Origin: Clostridia bacterium
Lineage (GTDB): Bacteria > Bacillota > Clostridia > Christensenellales > CAG-314
DNA length: 10,230 bases
Assembly (NCBI GenBank): GCA_900769665.1
Contig: CAAGHL010000047.1
Coordinates: 1-10,230 of the forward strand
Direction: 5' to 3'
The notes beneath the pieces were generated by a model, which was given only the letters and a program-made list of their open reading frames with translations, had not been told where the DNA came from and ran no database searches. Shown piece by piece: positions 1 to 7,897 of this stretch (position 1 is its first letter; the number at the start of each line of letters is the position of its first letter). A program made the translations under genes and the position numbers.

Positions 1-243
1 CCGAGGCTTGACCACTATTAGCTTATTGCCTTAGATTACTTATGGCTCTAACTCTAATCGTGCACGCTCGGGTGCCGCAAAAACGCTTCGCGCCTTGGAG
101 ATTGGGATTTTTCGTAGATTTTGTGTGCAAGCGAGCTGCCGTGTACCCACGTGGTGGGGTTCGTACGGTTAATGTCGCTAATCCTACAAACGGCTACGCC
201 GCGGAAAAGGACATCTCCAAGGTGGTTAGTGATGGCGAATGGA

Positions 244-255
244 AACCCTAGGGTT
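244..255. repeat. 12-bp perfect palindrome
   Basis: AACCCTAGGGTT is its own reverse complement and sits in the gene-free left end. It could be a protein-binding site for a neighbouring gene outside the window. No promoter was recognised beside it, so the role is unknown. Confidence 0.4.
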
Positions 256-287
256 AATTTTTCGCTTACATTTGCATGTTTGTTTCC

Positions 288-322
288 ACAAGCCTTGGGC
301 ACTTGTAAAACGCAAGGCTTGT
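288..322. repeat. Inverted repeat, 10-bp stem
   Basis: ACAAGCCTTG (288-297) pairs perfectly with CAAGGCTTGT (313-322) around a 15-base loop. It lies just past the operon terminator and has no T-run on either side, so it is not a classical intrinsic terminator by itself. It may back up the neighbouring hairpin, protect RNA ends, or end a transcript from the left. Confidence 0.45.
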
Positions 323-334
323 AGATACAAAATC

Positions 335-370
335 TTGTTGCTTCGACGTTGTATCACGCCGAAGCAACAA
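335..370 (-). terminator. Probable intrinsic terminator of the minus-strand operon
   Basis: TTGTTGCTTCG (335-345) and CGAAGCAACAA (360-370) form a perfect 11-bp stem with a 14-base loop. It begins 17 bases past the TAA stop of the lipoprotein gene. On the minus strand the stem is followed by GATTTTG, a short and imperfect U-tract, so termination may be only moderately efficient. Confidence 0.65.
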
Positions 371-387
371 TGTTTGGTAGGCTATTT

Positions 388-3300
388 TTAGGCGATTTTG
401 GGAATAGTGCTCTTGATTTCTTCGGGAAGCGTGTTACCCTCGAAGTAACTAAGCGATGCGGCAGATACGCCCCTGTTACACTTAAAACCAAAGAACGTAT
501 TTGCTGTGTCGGATGTATCAGTTGAAGTAAACGTCACACCACTGATTGCTCCCTCGGTGTAGTCAATACGAGCATTGAAACCCGTTGTTGCAATAGCCTC
601 GGCAAGAGCCGCTTGATTAGCAGCTTCAGTTGCGTTGGTTGTCGTGGGATTGTAAAAAACTACACTATCCGTCCTGTCTGTAACATAAAGTCCATTAGTA
701 TTGGGGTCATTAAACTTTATTTTACCGTCAGCAACGGTATAAGTTCCGGCAAATACGAAATAGTTTGTCTTTGCTGTTGTCCAATCGCTGGTGGTAAATC
801 TATTAGTAATGATGTACGTTCCGCCCGTTGTAAGATCACCATACAATTCAATCAGCGACCAACTGAATTGTCTTGATTGCTTTGTCAACAACGAAGCAAA
901 CTTGTAATTAGCCGTGCTTGTTTCCGCCGCCGTCCAAGGTTCAACATAGCTTACAGTAAGCTCGATTGTAGCCGTAACGTTTACATCGTCTTCGGTGTAA
1001 GCAACTACAAGCGTAACATTGGCAGACAAGTACAAATCCGCAATTGCCTTTTCGCTACCTTGTACGGAAACTGTGTACTCGCCGCTTGCAAGGGTCTTGT
1101 TTTCCTTGCCTGCGGTGTACTTAGCCGTTACGGCAAGTCCTGCAAGGTCGATTTTTTCGCCGATACGATACGTCGTCTTGGTGGGGTTGGTCACGTCGAT
1201 ACCGTTGAGTACGGGCGTAGCCGCTTGGTTGACAACAATGCCTTCGACGGTGGTTTGTTTGCCGCCAAACTCGATTGTAATGCTTGTTACGTCCTTAGTA
1301 AGGTTGGTTGACGGGTCGTAGGTCACGTGCGCTGTTACTTCGTATCTTGCGCCGTCGTTGTACAGTGCGTACACCTTCATTTCGCCTGCGTCGAAGCTGT
1401 CGCCCTCGGTGTATTCCATAACGGGCGTGCCGACAACTTCCAACGAATCCACACTGCGGTATGCCGTGGGGATAGCGGACAACAAATCCCAACTAAGCTT
1501 GCCATCGGTAAGGGTTTGCATGGTAACAGGCGTGTTGCCAAGACTGTTGTAGCCGAAGATTGCCGTCGTATTTGTGTCGCTGTAAGCAAAGTACAAGCCG
1601 TTGTCCGCAAGCGTTGCGGTAAACGTGCCTTCCGTCGCAAATGCAGTCGAACCGGAAGTTTCGGGAGCGGACGTCAATACGAAAGTAACGTTGTTGCCGT
1701 CAATCGTGTAAGTGCCCAGTTGGACAAACATTTTGTTTCCGCTAGTCCAGTTGGATGTAGTAAATCTACTTGTCACGCGGAAAGTGTTGTCTGCATACAT
1801 TTCCAAAGCAATCCAAGCAAAGTGCTTGTTGCTGTCTTTGCTACCGTTCTTTCTTACCACATAGCCGACAAACGTGTGTGACGTTGTCGAATTTTCGGCG
1901 CGAAGCCAAGGCTCGATCGCCGATACGCTGATTGCAATCTCCGTAGTCTTGCCCTCGTAAGTAACGGTAAGTGCAGTCATGCCTACTTCCAACGCTTTGT
2001 CTGCGCCATCGATTACCGCGTCCGCAGCAACGTCCTTGGTGCTGTCGTCGGTGTAGGTTGCCGTGACGACAAGTCCGTTTGCATTAAACGTTGCGCCCTC
2101 GACATACTCCGTCTTGTACTCGCCGCCCACTGCAATGCTGACAACCTTTGCCGCGGATACGGTGATTGTTACGTTGGCAGTCTTGGTGACGGCAGTATCG
2201 CCCGTGCCGAATGTGTAGGACACTACAACAAAGGTTGCGCCCTCGACAAGAGCCTTGTCGCCGTCCACCACAATTGCGTTTGCGGTGACGTCGATTTTTG
2301 TTCCGTTGCCGTACACGGCGTTTACCGTCATGCCGCTTGCGTCAAACTTTTCCCCTGCGGCATATTCCGTCTTGTAGGTGCCGCCGATTTCGATACCGTC
2401 GAGGGTTGCTTGCGCTTCCACCACCACGATGTTGTAGCTTGCAGTAAAGTTACCGTAGGTGACGACAACGGTGTTGTCCTCGGTGGTCAGTTCGCCGTTG
2501 ATGCTAAGCGTGCAAAGGCTAGTCACATCCACCTTGGTGCCGTCGTTGTACATTGCAAACACTTGCATGCCCGTCGTATCCAACGTTTCGCCCGTTTTGT
2601 AATCCTTTTTGGCAGGTGCGGTAAACTCTATCGCAACAACGGCTTTGGCTTGCGGTTGCTCGGTGAAGAAGGACGGAATCTTCTTTGCAACGTCCTCGGG
2701 AATAGCGCCGTCGGTGACTGCCGCAAAGTTCATCGGGGTTTGCGATTTGTTTTTGAAACCGAAGAATCCCGGAGCGGTTGCCGACTCGTAATTGGTAAAT
2801 GCGATAGCCGTAATTGCGCCGTTGTCGATCGTTACAACGCCCGTTACGCCTGCTTCGATTGCGGCAACCATGTTCGCATCCATAAGCTCGGGGTTGTAGA
2901 ACATCTTGCCGTTGGCGTAACTGCTGTACCGGTAGTCGGGTTTGGCAAGGGTGATGTTGCCGCTTTCGTCGATTGTGTAGTTGCCCGTGTAGGCGTAGTA
3001 GTTGTTGGTCTTTTCGATGGTTGCCCAACTGTCCTTGGTGACAAGCGCAACGACAACGTATCTGCCGCTTTGGGTGTTGCCGCTAAGCATCACCGCCGTG
3101 ATGGCTTCCTGTCCGTTGGTCTTTTGTCTTGCGTAGTTGATAAGGTTGTAGTTGGCGTCGCTTTGCAATGTCGCAATCCACGGAAGCAAAGGTGCGGAGA
3201 TTTGCACTCTGCCCGTGACGGTGATGTCGCCCTCGCTGTAAGTAACAACGATTGTGGCAGGAGTTGCAAGCAAAATGTAGTCGTCGCCGACGGCTTGTGC

Positions 3301-4698
3301 GCCTTCGACTTCCACCGTGTAGCCGCTGACCTTTTGCGCGTCCTTGCCCTTGGTGTAGTTTGCAGTAACCATCAAGCCGCTGAGATCGATTTTGTCGCCC
3401 ACTTTGTAAAGCGTTTTGTAGGGTGCGCCGATTTCAATGTTGCGCAGTACCGGTTCCGTCGGAGCCGCCTTGACTTCGAGGTCGATTTCCGTCGTAACGC
3501 CGTCCACGGTAAGGGCAAGTTTGTCGCCCACCGCCAATGCGCTGTTGATGTCGATTGTTTGGTCGCCACGTTTCAACTCCATCGTGAAGCTGTGAGAAAG
3601 CGGTCTGTTTACGTAGTTTGTGCGGTCGACAACGCCGTCCTTGACGGGTCCCTCGAAGGAGCCTTGGGGCAGTTTGTATGTGACAAGCACGTACAAGTCG
3701 CTTGCAATTGTCAGTTGCTCGCCCTCGTAGTAGCTACCCGGCTCGATACCGCTGTTGACGTCGATACCGACGCTTTCCACAACGTAGTAACTCTTTTGCG
3801 CGGAAGAAAGCTTGTGGTCGACGACTTGTTCCATATAAAGGGTGTCGGCGGCAAGCTCGTGCGCAGTTGCGCTACCTTCCACAAAGTCAGAGGCGTTGCT
3901 CTTGCTCCAACCCCATACGGTATTGGTACCGCTCATTTTGCCGAGGTTGACGCCAACGATGTTGCCTTCGCTACGCACCACCGTACCCGTTTGCTTGGAG
4001 GCTTTTGCCCATTTGCCCGTGTTGGCGGCGCTGTCCGTTGCGCTCTTGGCTACGTTGTGCACCTTTGTTGCGGTAAGGGTGATGTTGTCGCCGTCGATTG
4101 CGTAGGTACCTTCGATACGTCCCAAGCGGTAGTTAGTGCCGCTGTGACCGACCATTTCCACAAACACAAACGTGCCGCTGTTGTCGGCTGTGGAAGTGAG
4201 TTCCAACATAGACTCGCACTTCATGCTTGTGCTGTCGTAGAAACCGTAAAACAGCATGTCCGCAGTGGAAGTCGTAATTGCGTTGTGGGGCAAATCGGCA
4301 GGTGTCGGCGTGAGGTCGACGAGGAAATCCACCTTGGTTGCGGGGTCGCCCGTCACGGTAACGTCGATAGCCTTGCTCTTGCGGAGCGGCTTGCCGTTGA
4401 CGTCCTCGCTGTACACCACAAATACCTTTGTAGTAGAAGCTTTCAACGCGCCGTCGGGGCTGAACGTGCATTTGTCGGTGACGTCGGCTTTGCTACCGTC
4501 GCTGTACACCGCGTTTACCTTCAAACCCGTTTTGTCAAAGGTTTCGCCTTCCTTGTATTGCAACTTGGTAGGCTTGCTGACAATTTCGATATCCGTCAAT
4601 GTCTTTGTCGTGTCGTCTTGTTTGGGTGTGCATGCCGCAAAGCATACAGCCAACACCATAACGATTGCCAAAAGCAGTATAGGCAATGACTTTTTCAT
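388..4698 (-). CDS. Large surface lipoprotein with Ig-like (Big_3-type) repeats and four copies of an unnamed beta-rich module
   Basis: The product is 1436 aa. It opens with a lipoprotein signal peptide (MKKS, a hydrophobic stretch, then lipobox FAAC), so Cys23 should be lipidated and hold the protein on the outer face of the membrane. Eight Ig-like units follow, most with the group 3 pattern (I-[EA]-[IV], Y-x-x-G-[ED], [GE]-[LM]-x-V-x-A-x-Y-x-[DN]-[DG], closing V-x-V-T/S strand), at about residues 32-116, 308-410 (divergent), 416-502, 687-762, 765-849, 852-927, 1085-1159 and 1163-1251. Between them are four copies of a second module at about 122-307, 506-680, 930-1081 and 1254-1434. There is no LPXTG motif, catalytic motif or C-terminal helix. 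The ATG at 4698 is chosen over an in-frame TTG at 4737 because it has a good ribosome binding site and begins the signal peptide directly. A glycan- or host-binding role is inferred. Certain: lipoprotein and Ig-like repeats. Unknown: ligand. Confidence 0.9.
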   Translation of the reverse strand: MKKSLPILLLAIVMVLAVCFAACTPKQDDTTKTLTDIEIVSKPTKLQYKEGETFDKTGLKVNAVYSDGSKADVTDKCTFSPDGALKASTTKVFVVYSEDVNGKPLRKSKAIDVTVTGDPATKVDFLVDLTPTPADLPHNAITTSTADMLFYGFYDSTSMKCESMLELTSTADNSGTFVFVEMVGHSGTNYRLGRIEGTYAIDGDNITLTATKVHNVAKSATDSAANTGKWAKASKQTGTVVRSEGNIVGVNLGKMSGTNTVWGWSKSNASDFVEGSATAHELAADTLYMEQVVDHKLSSAQKSYYVVESVGIDVNSGIEPGSYYEGEQLTIASDLYVLVTYKLPQGSFEGPVKDGVVDRTNYVNRPLSHSFTMELKRGDQTIDINSALAVGDKLALTVDGVTTEIDLEVKAAPTEPVLRNIEIGAPYKTLYKVGDKIDLSGLMVTANYTKGKDAQKVSGYTVEVEGAQAVGDDYILLATPATIVVTYSEGDITVTGRVQISAPLLPWIATLQSDANYNLINYARQKTNGQEAITAVMLSGNTQSGRYVVVALVTKDSWATIEKTNNYYAYTGNYTIDESGNITLAKPDYRYSSYANGKMFYNPELMDANMVAAIEAGVTGVVTIDNGAITAIAFTNYESATAPGFFGFKNKSQTPMNFAAVTDGAIPEDVAKKIPSFFTEQPQAKAVVAIEFTAPAKKDYKTGETLDTTGMQVFAMYNDGTKVDVTSLCTLSINGELTTEDNTVVVTYGNFTASYNIVVVEAQATLDGIEIGGTYKTEYAAGEKFDASGMTVNAVYGNGTKIDVTANAIVVDGDKALVEGATFVVVSYTFGTGDTAVTKTANVTITVSAAKVVSIAVGGEYKTEYVEGATFNANGLVVTATYTDDSTKDVAADAVIDGADKALEVGMTALTVTYEGKTTEIAISVSAIEPWLRAENSTTSHTFVGYVVRKNGSKDSNKHFAWIALEMYADNTFRVTSRFTTSNWTSGNKMFVQLGTYTIDGNNVTFVLTSAPETSGSTAFATEGTFTATLADNGLYFAYSDTNTTAIFGYNSLGNTPVTMQTLTDGKLSWDLLSAIPTAYRSVDSLEVVGTPVMEYTEGDSFDAGEMKVYALYNDGARYEVTAHVTYDPSTNLTKDVTSITIEFGGKQTTVEGIVVNQAATPVLNGIDVTNPTKTTYRIGEKIDLAGLAVTAKYTAGKENKTLASGEYTVSVQGSEKAIADLYLSANVTLVVAYTEDDVNVTATIELTVSYVEPWTAAETSTANYKFASLLTKQSRQFSWSLIELYGDLTTGGTYIITNRFTTSDWTTAKTNYFVFAGTYTVADGKIKFNDPNTNGLYVTDRTDSVVFYNPTTTNATEAANQAALAEAIATTGFNARIDYTEGAISGVTFTSTDTSDTANTFFGFKCNRGVSAASLSYFEGNTLPEEIKSTIPKIA
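397..4335 (-). repeat. Four degenerate copies of a repeated protein module (A1-A4) inside the lipoprotein
   Basis: Approximate copies in DNA: A1 3778-4335, A2 2659-3183, A3 1456-1911, A4 397-939. A2, A3 and A4 begin with Pro-Trp. A3 and A4 share RFTTS[ND]WT, and A2 has a reduced counterpart (VTKDSWAT). All four have a G-[TN]-Y-[TA]-[IV] strand followed by a D/E-G turn. All carry a late aromatic pair around Gly (FFGF, IFGY, FFGF; WGW in A1). A2, A3 and A4 end in an I-P motif (KKIPSF, SAIPTA, STIPKI). A2 and A4 also share FYNP and a downstream G-A-I-[ST] segment. Copies are separated by one, two, three and two Ig-like units in order. I cannot match the module to a named domain. Confidence 0.75.
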
Positions 4699-4705
4699 AG
4701 TTGTT

Positions 4706-4713
4706 CTCTCCTT
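4706..4713 (-). promoter_or_regulatory. Ribosome binding site deciding the lipoprotein start
   Basis: AAGGAGAG on the minus strand ends 7 bases before the ATG at 4698. It favours that ATG over the upstream in-frame TTG at 4737, which has no comparable site. Confidence 0.8.
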
Positions 4714-4872
4714 GTTGATTTTTTGTTGTTCCGCCAAGGCGGTTTTAGTTACTTTATATGCAACCTAGTTTGCACTGTTAGGCGTGGTATCGCAACTGTG
4801 CCATACCGACCGACCAATAGCAAACAAACCTCGGTTTGCGACGTCGATTACGTAATTTTTGTCACAAAATTG
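4714..4872 (-). promoter_or_regulatory. Leader and spacer between the GH3 and lipoprotein genes
   Basis: This is part of a 208-base gap. On the minus strand a TATAAA (plus 4753-4758) could be a -10 box, but no good -35 lies 16-18 bases upstream, so an internal promoter is only weakly supported. CCGCC-AA-GGCGG (4731-4742) is a short inverted repeat in the leader. AAACC-TC-GGTTT (around 4827-4838) is another small stem. Neither is followed by a U-tract on the minus strand, so read-through from the GH3 gene is likely. Confidence 0.35.
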
Positions 4873-4894
4873 TTGATACGTATGCGATTTTTGT
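4873..4894 (+). repeat. Dispersed intergenic motif, copy 1
   Basis: TTGATACGTATG followed by CGATTTTTGT. A second copy lies at 9801-9823, differing by one C/T change and one extra T. The core contains the palindrome ATACGTAT. Just to its left is TTTTGT-C-ACAAAA (4857-4869), an odd-centred palindrome. This copy lies 13 bases past the end of the GH3 gene. Confidence 0.55.
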
Positions 4895-4906
4895 TCACAT
4901 CACGCA

Positions 4907-7897
4907 CTATTCCGTTTGCGTTGTCGGTTGGTCGTTTTTCTTGTGTTCTGCGGCGTATTTCAGCACTTCGCTAAGCACAAACGCCACAATGGAAGCGCCT
5001 GCCGCAACGCCCGTTACCACGCAACCTACGGTCAATGCAACTTGCCACCCCACCGTCACGTAGACGATACGTTTGGTTGCCGAGTAACCGTTCATTGCGT
5101 TGCTGTGCACCGTTGCATACAGTATGCGGTGCGCCGCAGTGCGCATTTGTTTGACCACCGCTGAGTAGTCGTCCTTGTACATGTCGTACAAGCGTAGGTC
5201 GGCAAGGTCGCCGTCGGGCAAATCGCAACCTGCCATAAGGAAAGATACGAGTTGTTCGTTTTTGTAGCGGTTTTTGTACATATCCGACACGACAAAACCC
5301 TTCATGCCGCACTCGCTGCGCAAGTAGTCGGTAAGCAACGCTTTGTTGCCTGCGCAAAATACCGTACCCAAACGGGTGTAGGCGGACATTGCGTTCATTG
5401 CGCCGCCCTCCTCGATGGCAATTTGGAAGGGGCGAAGGTAAATCTCTCGCAAGGTTTGCTCGTTTGCCCACACGGCAAGTCCCACACGGTAACCTTGTTG
5501 TTCGTAAGCGACAAGGTGCTTGACGTAGGCGTTGCAACCTTTGCTTTGCAGTCCTTGTACGAGCGCCGCCGCCATCTTGCCCGTCAGCAACGGGTCTTCG
5601 CTGTAGTACTCGAAGGCTCTACCGTCAAACGCCGTGCGGTGGATGTTAAGTCCTATGCCGTACAGTCCGCTGTAACCGCACCACAGTGCGTCTTCGCCGT
5701 ACAGCACGCCGACCTCGTTGGCAAGAGTTACGTTAAACGTAGAAGCAAGTATCCCTATACTGGGGTAATACGTCGGCGAGTAGTCCTTGTCGGGGTCGTT
5801 GTACTTGTTGGCAAGCCCCGTATCGCCGAAGCTGTATTTTTGTGTAAGTCCGTTGGGTCCGTTGTTTTCCACCGTGGCAGGCTTTGTTACGCTTGCGGCG
5901 GCTTCGGTGTGGCGCATACCGTTGGAGATTACGGCGCACAGCTCGTCCCAAGTAAGTTGATCCAGCAGTTGTTGCCACAGTTCGGAGTCGAAGTCCACGA
6001 TGTTGCCGTCCACGTCGGTGCGCAGTTCCACAAGGGTAAACACGTTGTCCGCACCCATGGTAGGCATGTCGCCGAAGTCCGGTTCCACACCGTCGGAAGT
6101 GTTGTAGGACAGTATCTCCGCCACCATTTCCGCAGTCATGTACAACGTCGTCACGTCCTCGGGCAGTGTGCCCGTCCAGTTAGCGCGCGACACGTAAGTT
6201 ACGCTTACGCCGCCGTTGTTGTCGTATTTGTTCCAATCGGCTTGGTCAAACAAGTTGGTTATCGTTTGTCCGTTTTCCGCCTTGTCGTAGCGACGCGCGC
6301 CGTGTTTTTGCTCGGCGGCTAGTTTGGCGTTGCCGTCCGCCGTCATTCCGCTACTTTGCGAGAAGCCTTTGGCGGCAAGTATGTTGTTTGTTGCGTCGTG
6401 TGCGTCCTTGCCCACGGCAAAGTAGTAGTTGCCCTCTTCCGTGATGTAGGTGCGCGCCTTGTTTGCGTCGTAGCTAGCTAGGCTTCTGCCCCCTACGGCA
6501 ATTTGCACACGTTGGCTTTCGCCTGCGCCCAAAACGTCGGTTTTGGCAAAGCCGACAAGCTCCACAGCCGCCTTTTCGATGCCGTTGGTTACGTCGTAGT
6601 CGGTGTAAGGCTTTTGTAAATACAGTTGCACAACCTCTTTGCCGCTTGTTGCGCCCGTATTGGTGACGGTGACCGCAATTGTGTAGATGTCCTTTTCGCT
6701 GTTGTAGGCAACGCTCATGTCGGTGTAGTCGAAGGTTGTGTAGCTAAGTCCGTAGCCGAACGGACGAGATACAACTTTGCCGTAGTCGAAGTTGCCTACG
6801 TTTGCGCGAGTGGTAACAACGTCCTCGTAGCGAGTTTCCGTGTAGCGGTAACCCACGTATATGCCCTCGGTGTAGCTGACGTACCGAGTGCAACTTAGTT
6901 GCGTGTAGGAGTCGTCGGGGTCGGCGGACTCGGCAGGCAGGTCGGCAAAGTCGTCGGCATTGGCGTAGCGAGTTGCGCCGAAGTTGGTGTAGGAGGGGTT
7001 GTAGGTGTGTTTGTTCCACCACGTGTCGGACAGTTTGCCGCTGGGGTTGACGTCGCCGACAAGTATCTTGCCAACCGCCGTAAGACCCGTTTGGCCTACC
7101 GTGCCTACCCACAACGCCGCGTCCACGCCGTATGTCGGGTCGTCAAGGAAATCCGTTTCCACTTGGTTTGGTGTGTTGAACAGTACGATTACTTTGTCCA
7201 CCATCTTGCCTTTCAGCTCTTTCAAGCCGAGTAGCAAGCTTTTTTCGTTGGCGGACAGTTGCAGGTACTTCAAGTCAGGGTCGTAGTTTTCTCCGCGAGA
7301 ACGGCTGATAACCACCACCGCCGCATTGTGTCGGGTGTTGAGGCTGTTTGCCACGCCGCTGTTTGCCATCAAGTCCTCCCACGGAGCGTCCTTGGTGTCG
7401 TAGGCGGCAGGGGCGTAACGAGGGTTGTTTTTGTAGAAGTTCCACAACGTTTCGTTGACGGTAAGTCCCGCGTCGGTCATGCCTTGCAACATGGTTACTT
7501 CCGGCTTGGGGTTTCTGCTTGCCGCCGAGCCGCTACCGCCGTATGCCGGGCTGTAACTGCCGTAGCCGAACAAGCCTACGTAGTCGCCCTTGGCTAGGGG
7601 CAATGCGGCGTTGTCGTTTTTGACAAGCACTGCGCCTTCCGCCATTACTTCGGCGGCTTTGTCTTGCGTGTCGCTCATTAGCGTTGCCAGACTTGCGTAG
7701 TCGCTTTTGTAGTAGTCGGTGTCGACGTTGCCGTCGCCCGTTTCTACGATTTTGTAGTCGGTGACGCCTAGTGCGTCGTTTATTACCTTTTTGTTTTCCA
7801 TTGCTACGGCTGTACCCGTTTGCAAAAGCGCATACAGCAGGACGAACACCGTCAACAACACTCTAAACAAGGTATTGTGTTTGACGAAGAAACTCAC
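4907..7897 (-). CDS. Membrane-anchored glycoside hydrolase family 3 beta-glycosidase, permuted domain order
   Basis: This 996-aa retaining exo-glycosidase is predicted to act outside the membrane on beta-glucosides or beta-xylosides; substrate is not certain. The usual GH3 order is reversed: alpha/beta sandwich domain (about 80-290, with G-A-V-L-V-K-N-D and GGSGSA), the PFGYGLSYTTF motif (379-389), fibronectin-III-like domain (about 400-490), linker region (about 500-635), then the barrel domain (about 640-930). Within the barrel are K793-H794, YSEDP (765-769), a long L-R-E-I-Y segment and GFVVSDM, giving Asp872 as the expected nucleophile. Glu203 in SRSRGENYD is the likely acid/base. Helices at about 9-33 and 948-976 place both ends in the cytoplasm. 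The GTG start at 7897 has a strong ribosome binding site and overlaps the upstream stop by 4 bases, implying coupling. Oddities: Asn679 where the DGP motif normally has Asp, Met873 in place of the common Trp, and Thr841 in place of Asn in the Y-N-R motif. Confidence 0.93.
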   Translation of the reverse strand: MSFFVKHNTLFRVLLTVFVLLYALLQTGTAVAMENKKVINDALGVTDYKIVETGDGNVDTDYYKSDYASLATLMSDTQDKAAEVMAEGAVLVKNDNAALPLAKGDYVGLFGYGSYSPAYGGSGSAASRNPKPEVTMLQGMTDAGLTVNETLWNFYKNNPRYAPAAYDTKDAPWEDLMANSGVANSLNTRHNAAVVVISRSRGENYDPDLKYLQLSANEKSLLLGLKELKGKMVDKVIVLFNTPNQVETDFLDDPTYGVDAALWVGTVGQTGLTAVGKILVGDVNPSGKLSDTWWNKHTYNPSYTNFGATRYANADDFADLPAESADPDDSYTQLSCTRYVSYTEGIYVGYRYTETRYEDVVTTRANVGNFDYGKVVSRPFGYGLSYTTFDYTDMSVAYNSEKDIYTIAVTVTNTGATSGKEVVQLYLQKPYTDYDVTNGIEKAAVELVGFAKTDVLGAGESQRVQIAVGGRSLASYDANKARTYITEEGNYYFAVGKDAHDATNNILAAKGFSQSSGMTADGNAKLAAEQKHGARRYDKAENGQTITNLFDQADWNKYDNNGGVSVTYVSRANWTGTLPEDVTTLYMTAEMVAEILSYNTSDGVEPDFGDMPTMGADNVFTLVELRTDVDGNIVDFDSELWQQLLDQLTWDELCAVISNGMRHTEAAASVTKPATVENNGPNGLTQKYSFGDTGLANKYNDPDKDYSPTYYPSIGILASTFNVTLANEVGVLYGEDALWCGYSGLYGIGLNIHRTAFDGRAFEYYSEDPLLTGKMAAALVQGLQSKGCNAYVKHLVAYEQQGYRVGLAVWANEQTLREIYLRPFQIAIEEGGAMNAMSAYTRLGTVFCAGNKALLTDYLRSECGMKGFVVSDMYKNRYKNEQLVSFLMAGCDLPDGDLADLRLYDMYKDDYSAVVKQMRTAAHRILYATVHSNAMNGYSATKRIVYVTVGWQVALTVGCVVTGVAAGASIVAFVLSEVLKYAAEHKKNDQPTTQTE

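Larger units (their letters stand above)
1..334. other. Gene-free stretch beyond the operon terminator
   Basis: No credible gene is seen here. Short open frames on both strands lack a ribosome binding site and show no recognisable family. Small fold-back signals are present: CCCAC/GTGGG at 146-158, CGGC/GCCG at 191-201, and a longer G-U-rich pairing of about 174-183 with 224-233. They could belong to a structured RNA whose left part lies outside the window, or be chance. I cannot assign a function. Confidence 0.5.

Noticed and set aside
42..251. 69-codon open frame in the left end
   Set aside because: No ribosome binding site and no family resemblance. An overlapping frame on the other strand is equally open, so there is no coding signal.
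2410..4689. 759-codon open frame on the plus strand, opposite the lipoprotein gene
   Set aside because: It lies wholly antisense to a gene with clear domains. Its composition (many Val, Cys, His, Arg in irregular order) is typical of a mirror frame, and it has no recognisable motif.
4699..4737. Longer lipoprotein start at the TTG at 4737
   Set aside because: It would put 13 polar residues before the signal peptide. The ATG at 4698 has AAGGAGAG at good spacing.
4714..4906. Terminator between the GH3 and lipoprotein genes
   Set aside because: The short stems here have no U-tract on the minus strand, so read-through seems more likely.
5252..6322. 356-codon plus-strand open frame opposite the GH3 gene
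   Set aside because: Antisense to a well-supported enzyme gene; no domain pattern and no ribosome binding site.
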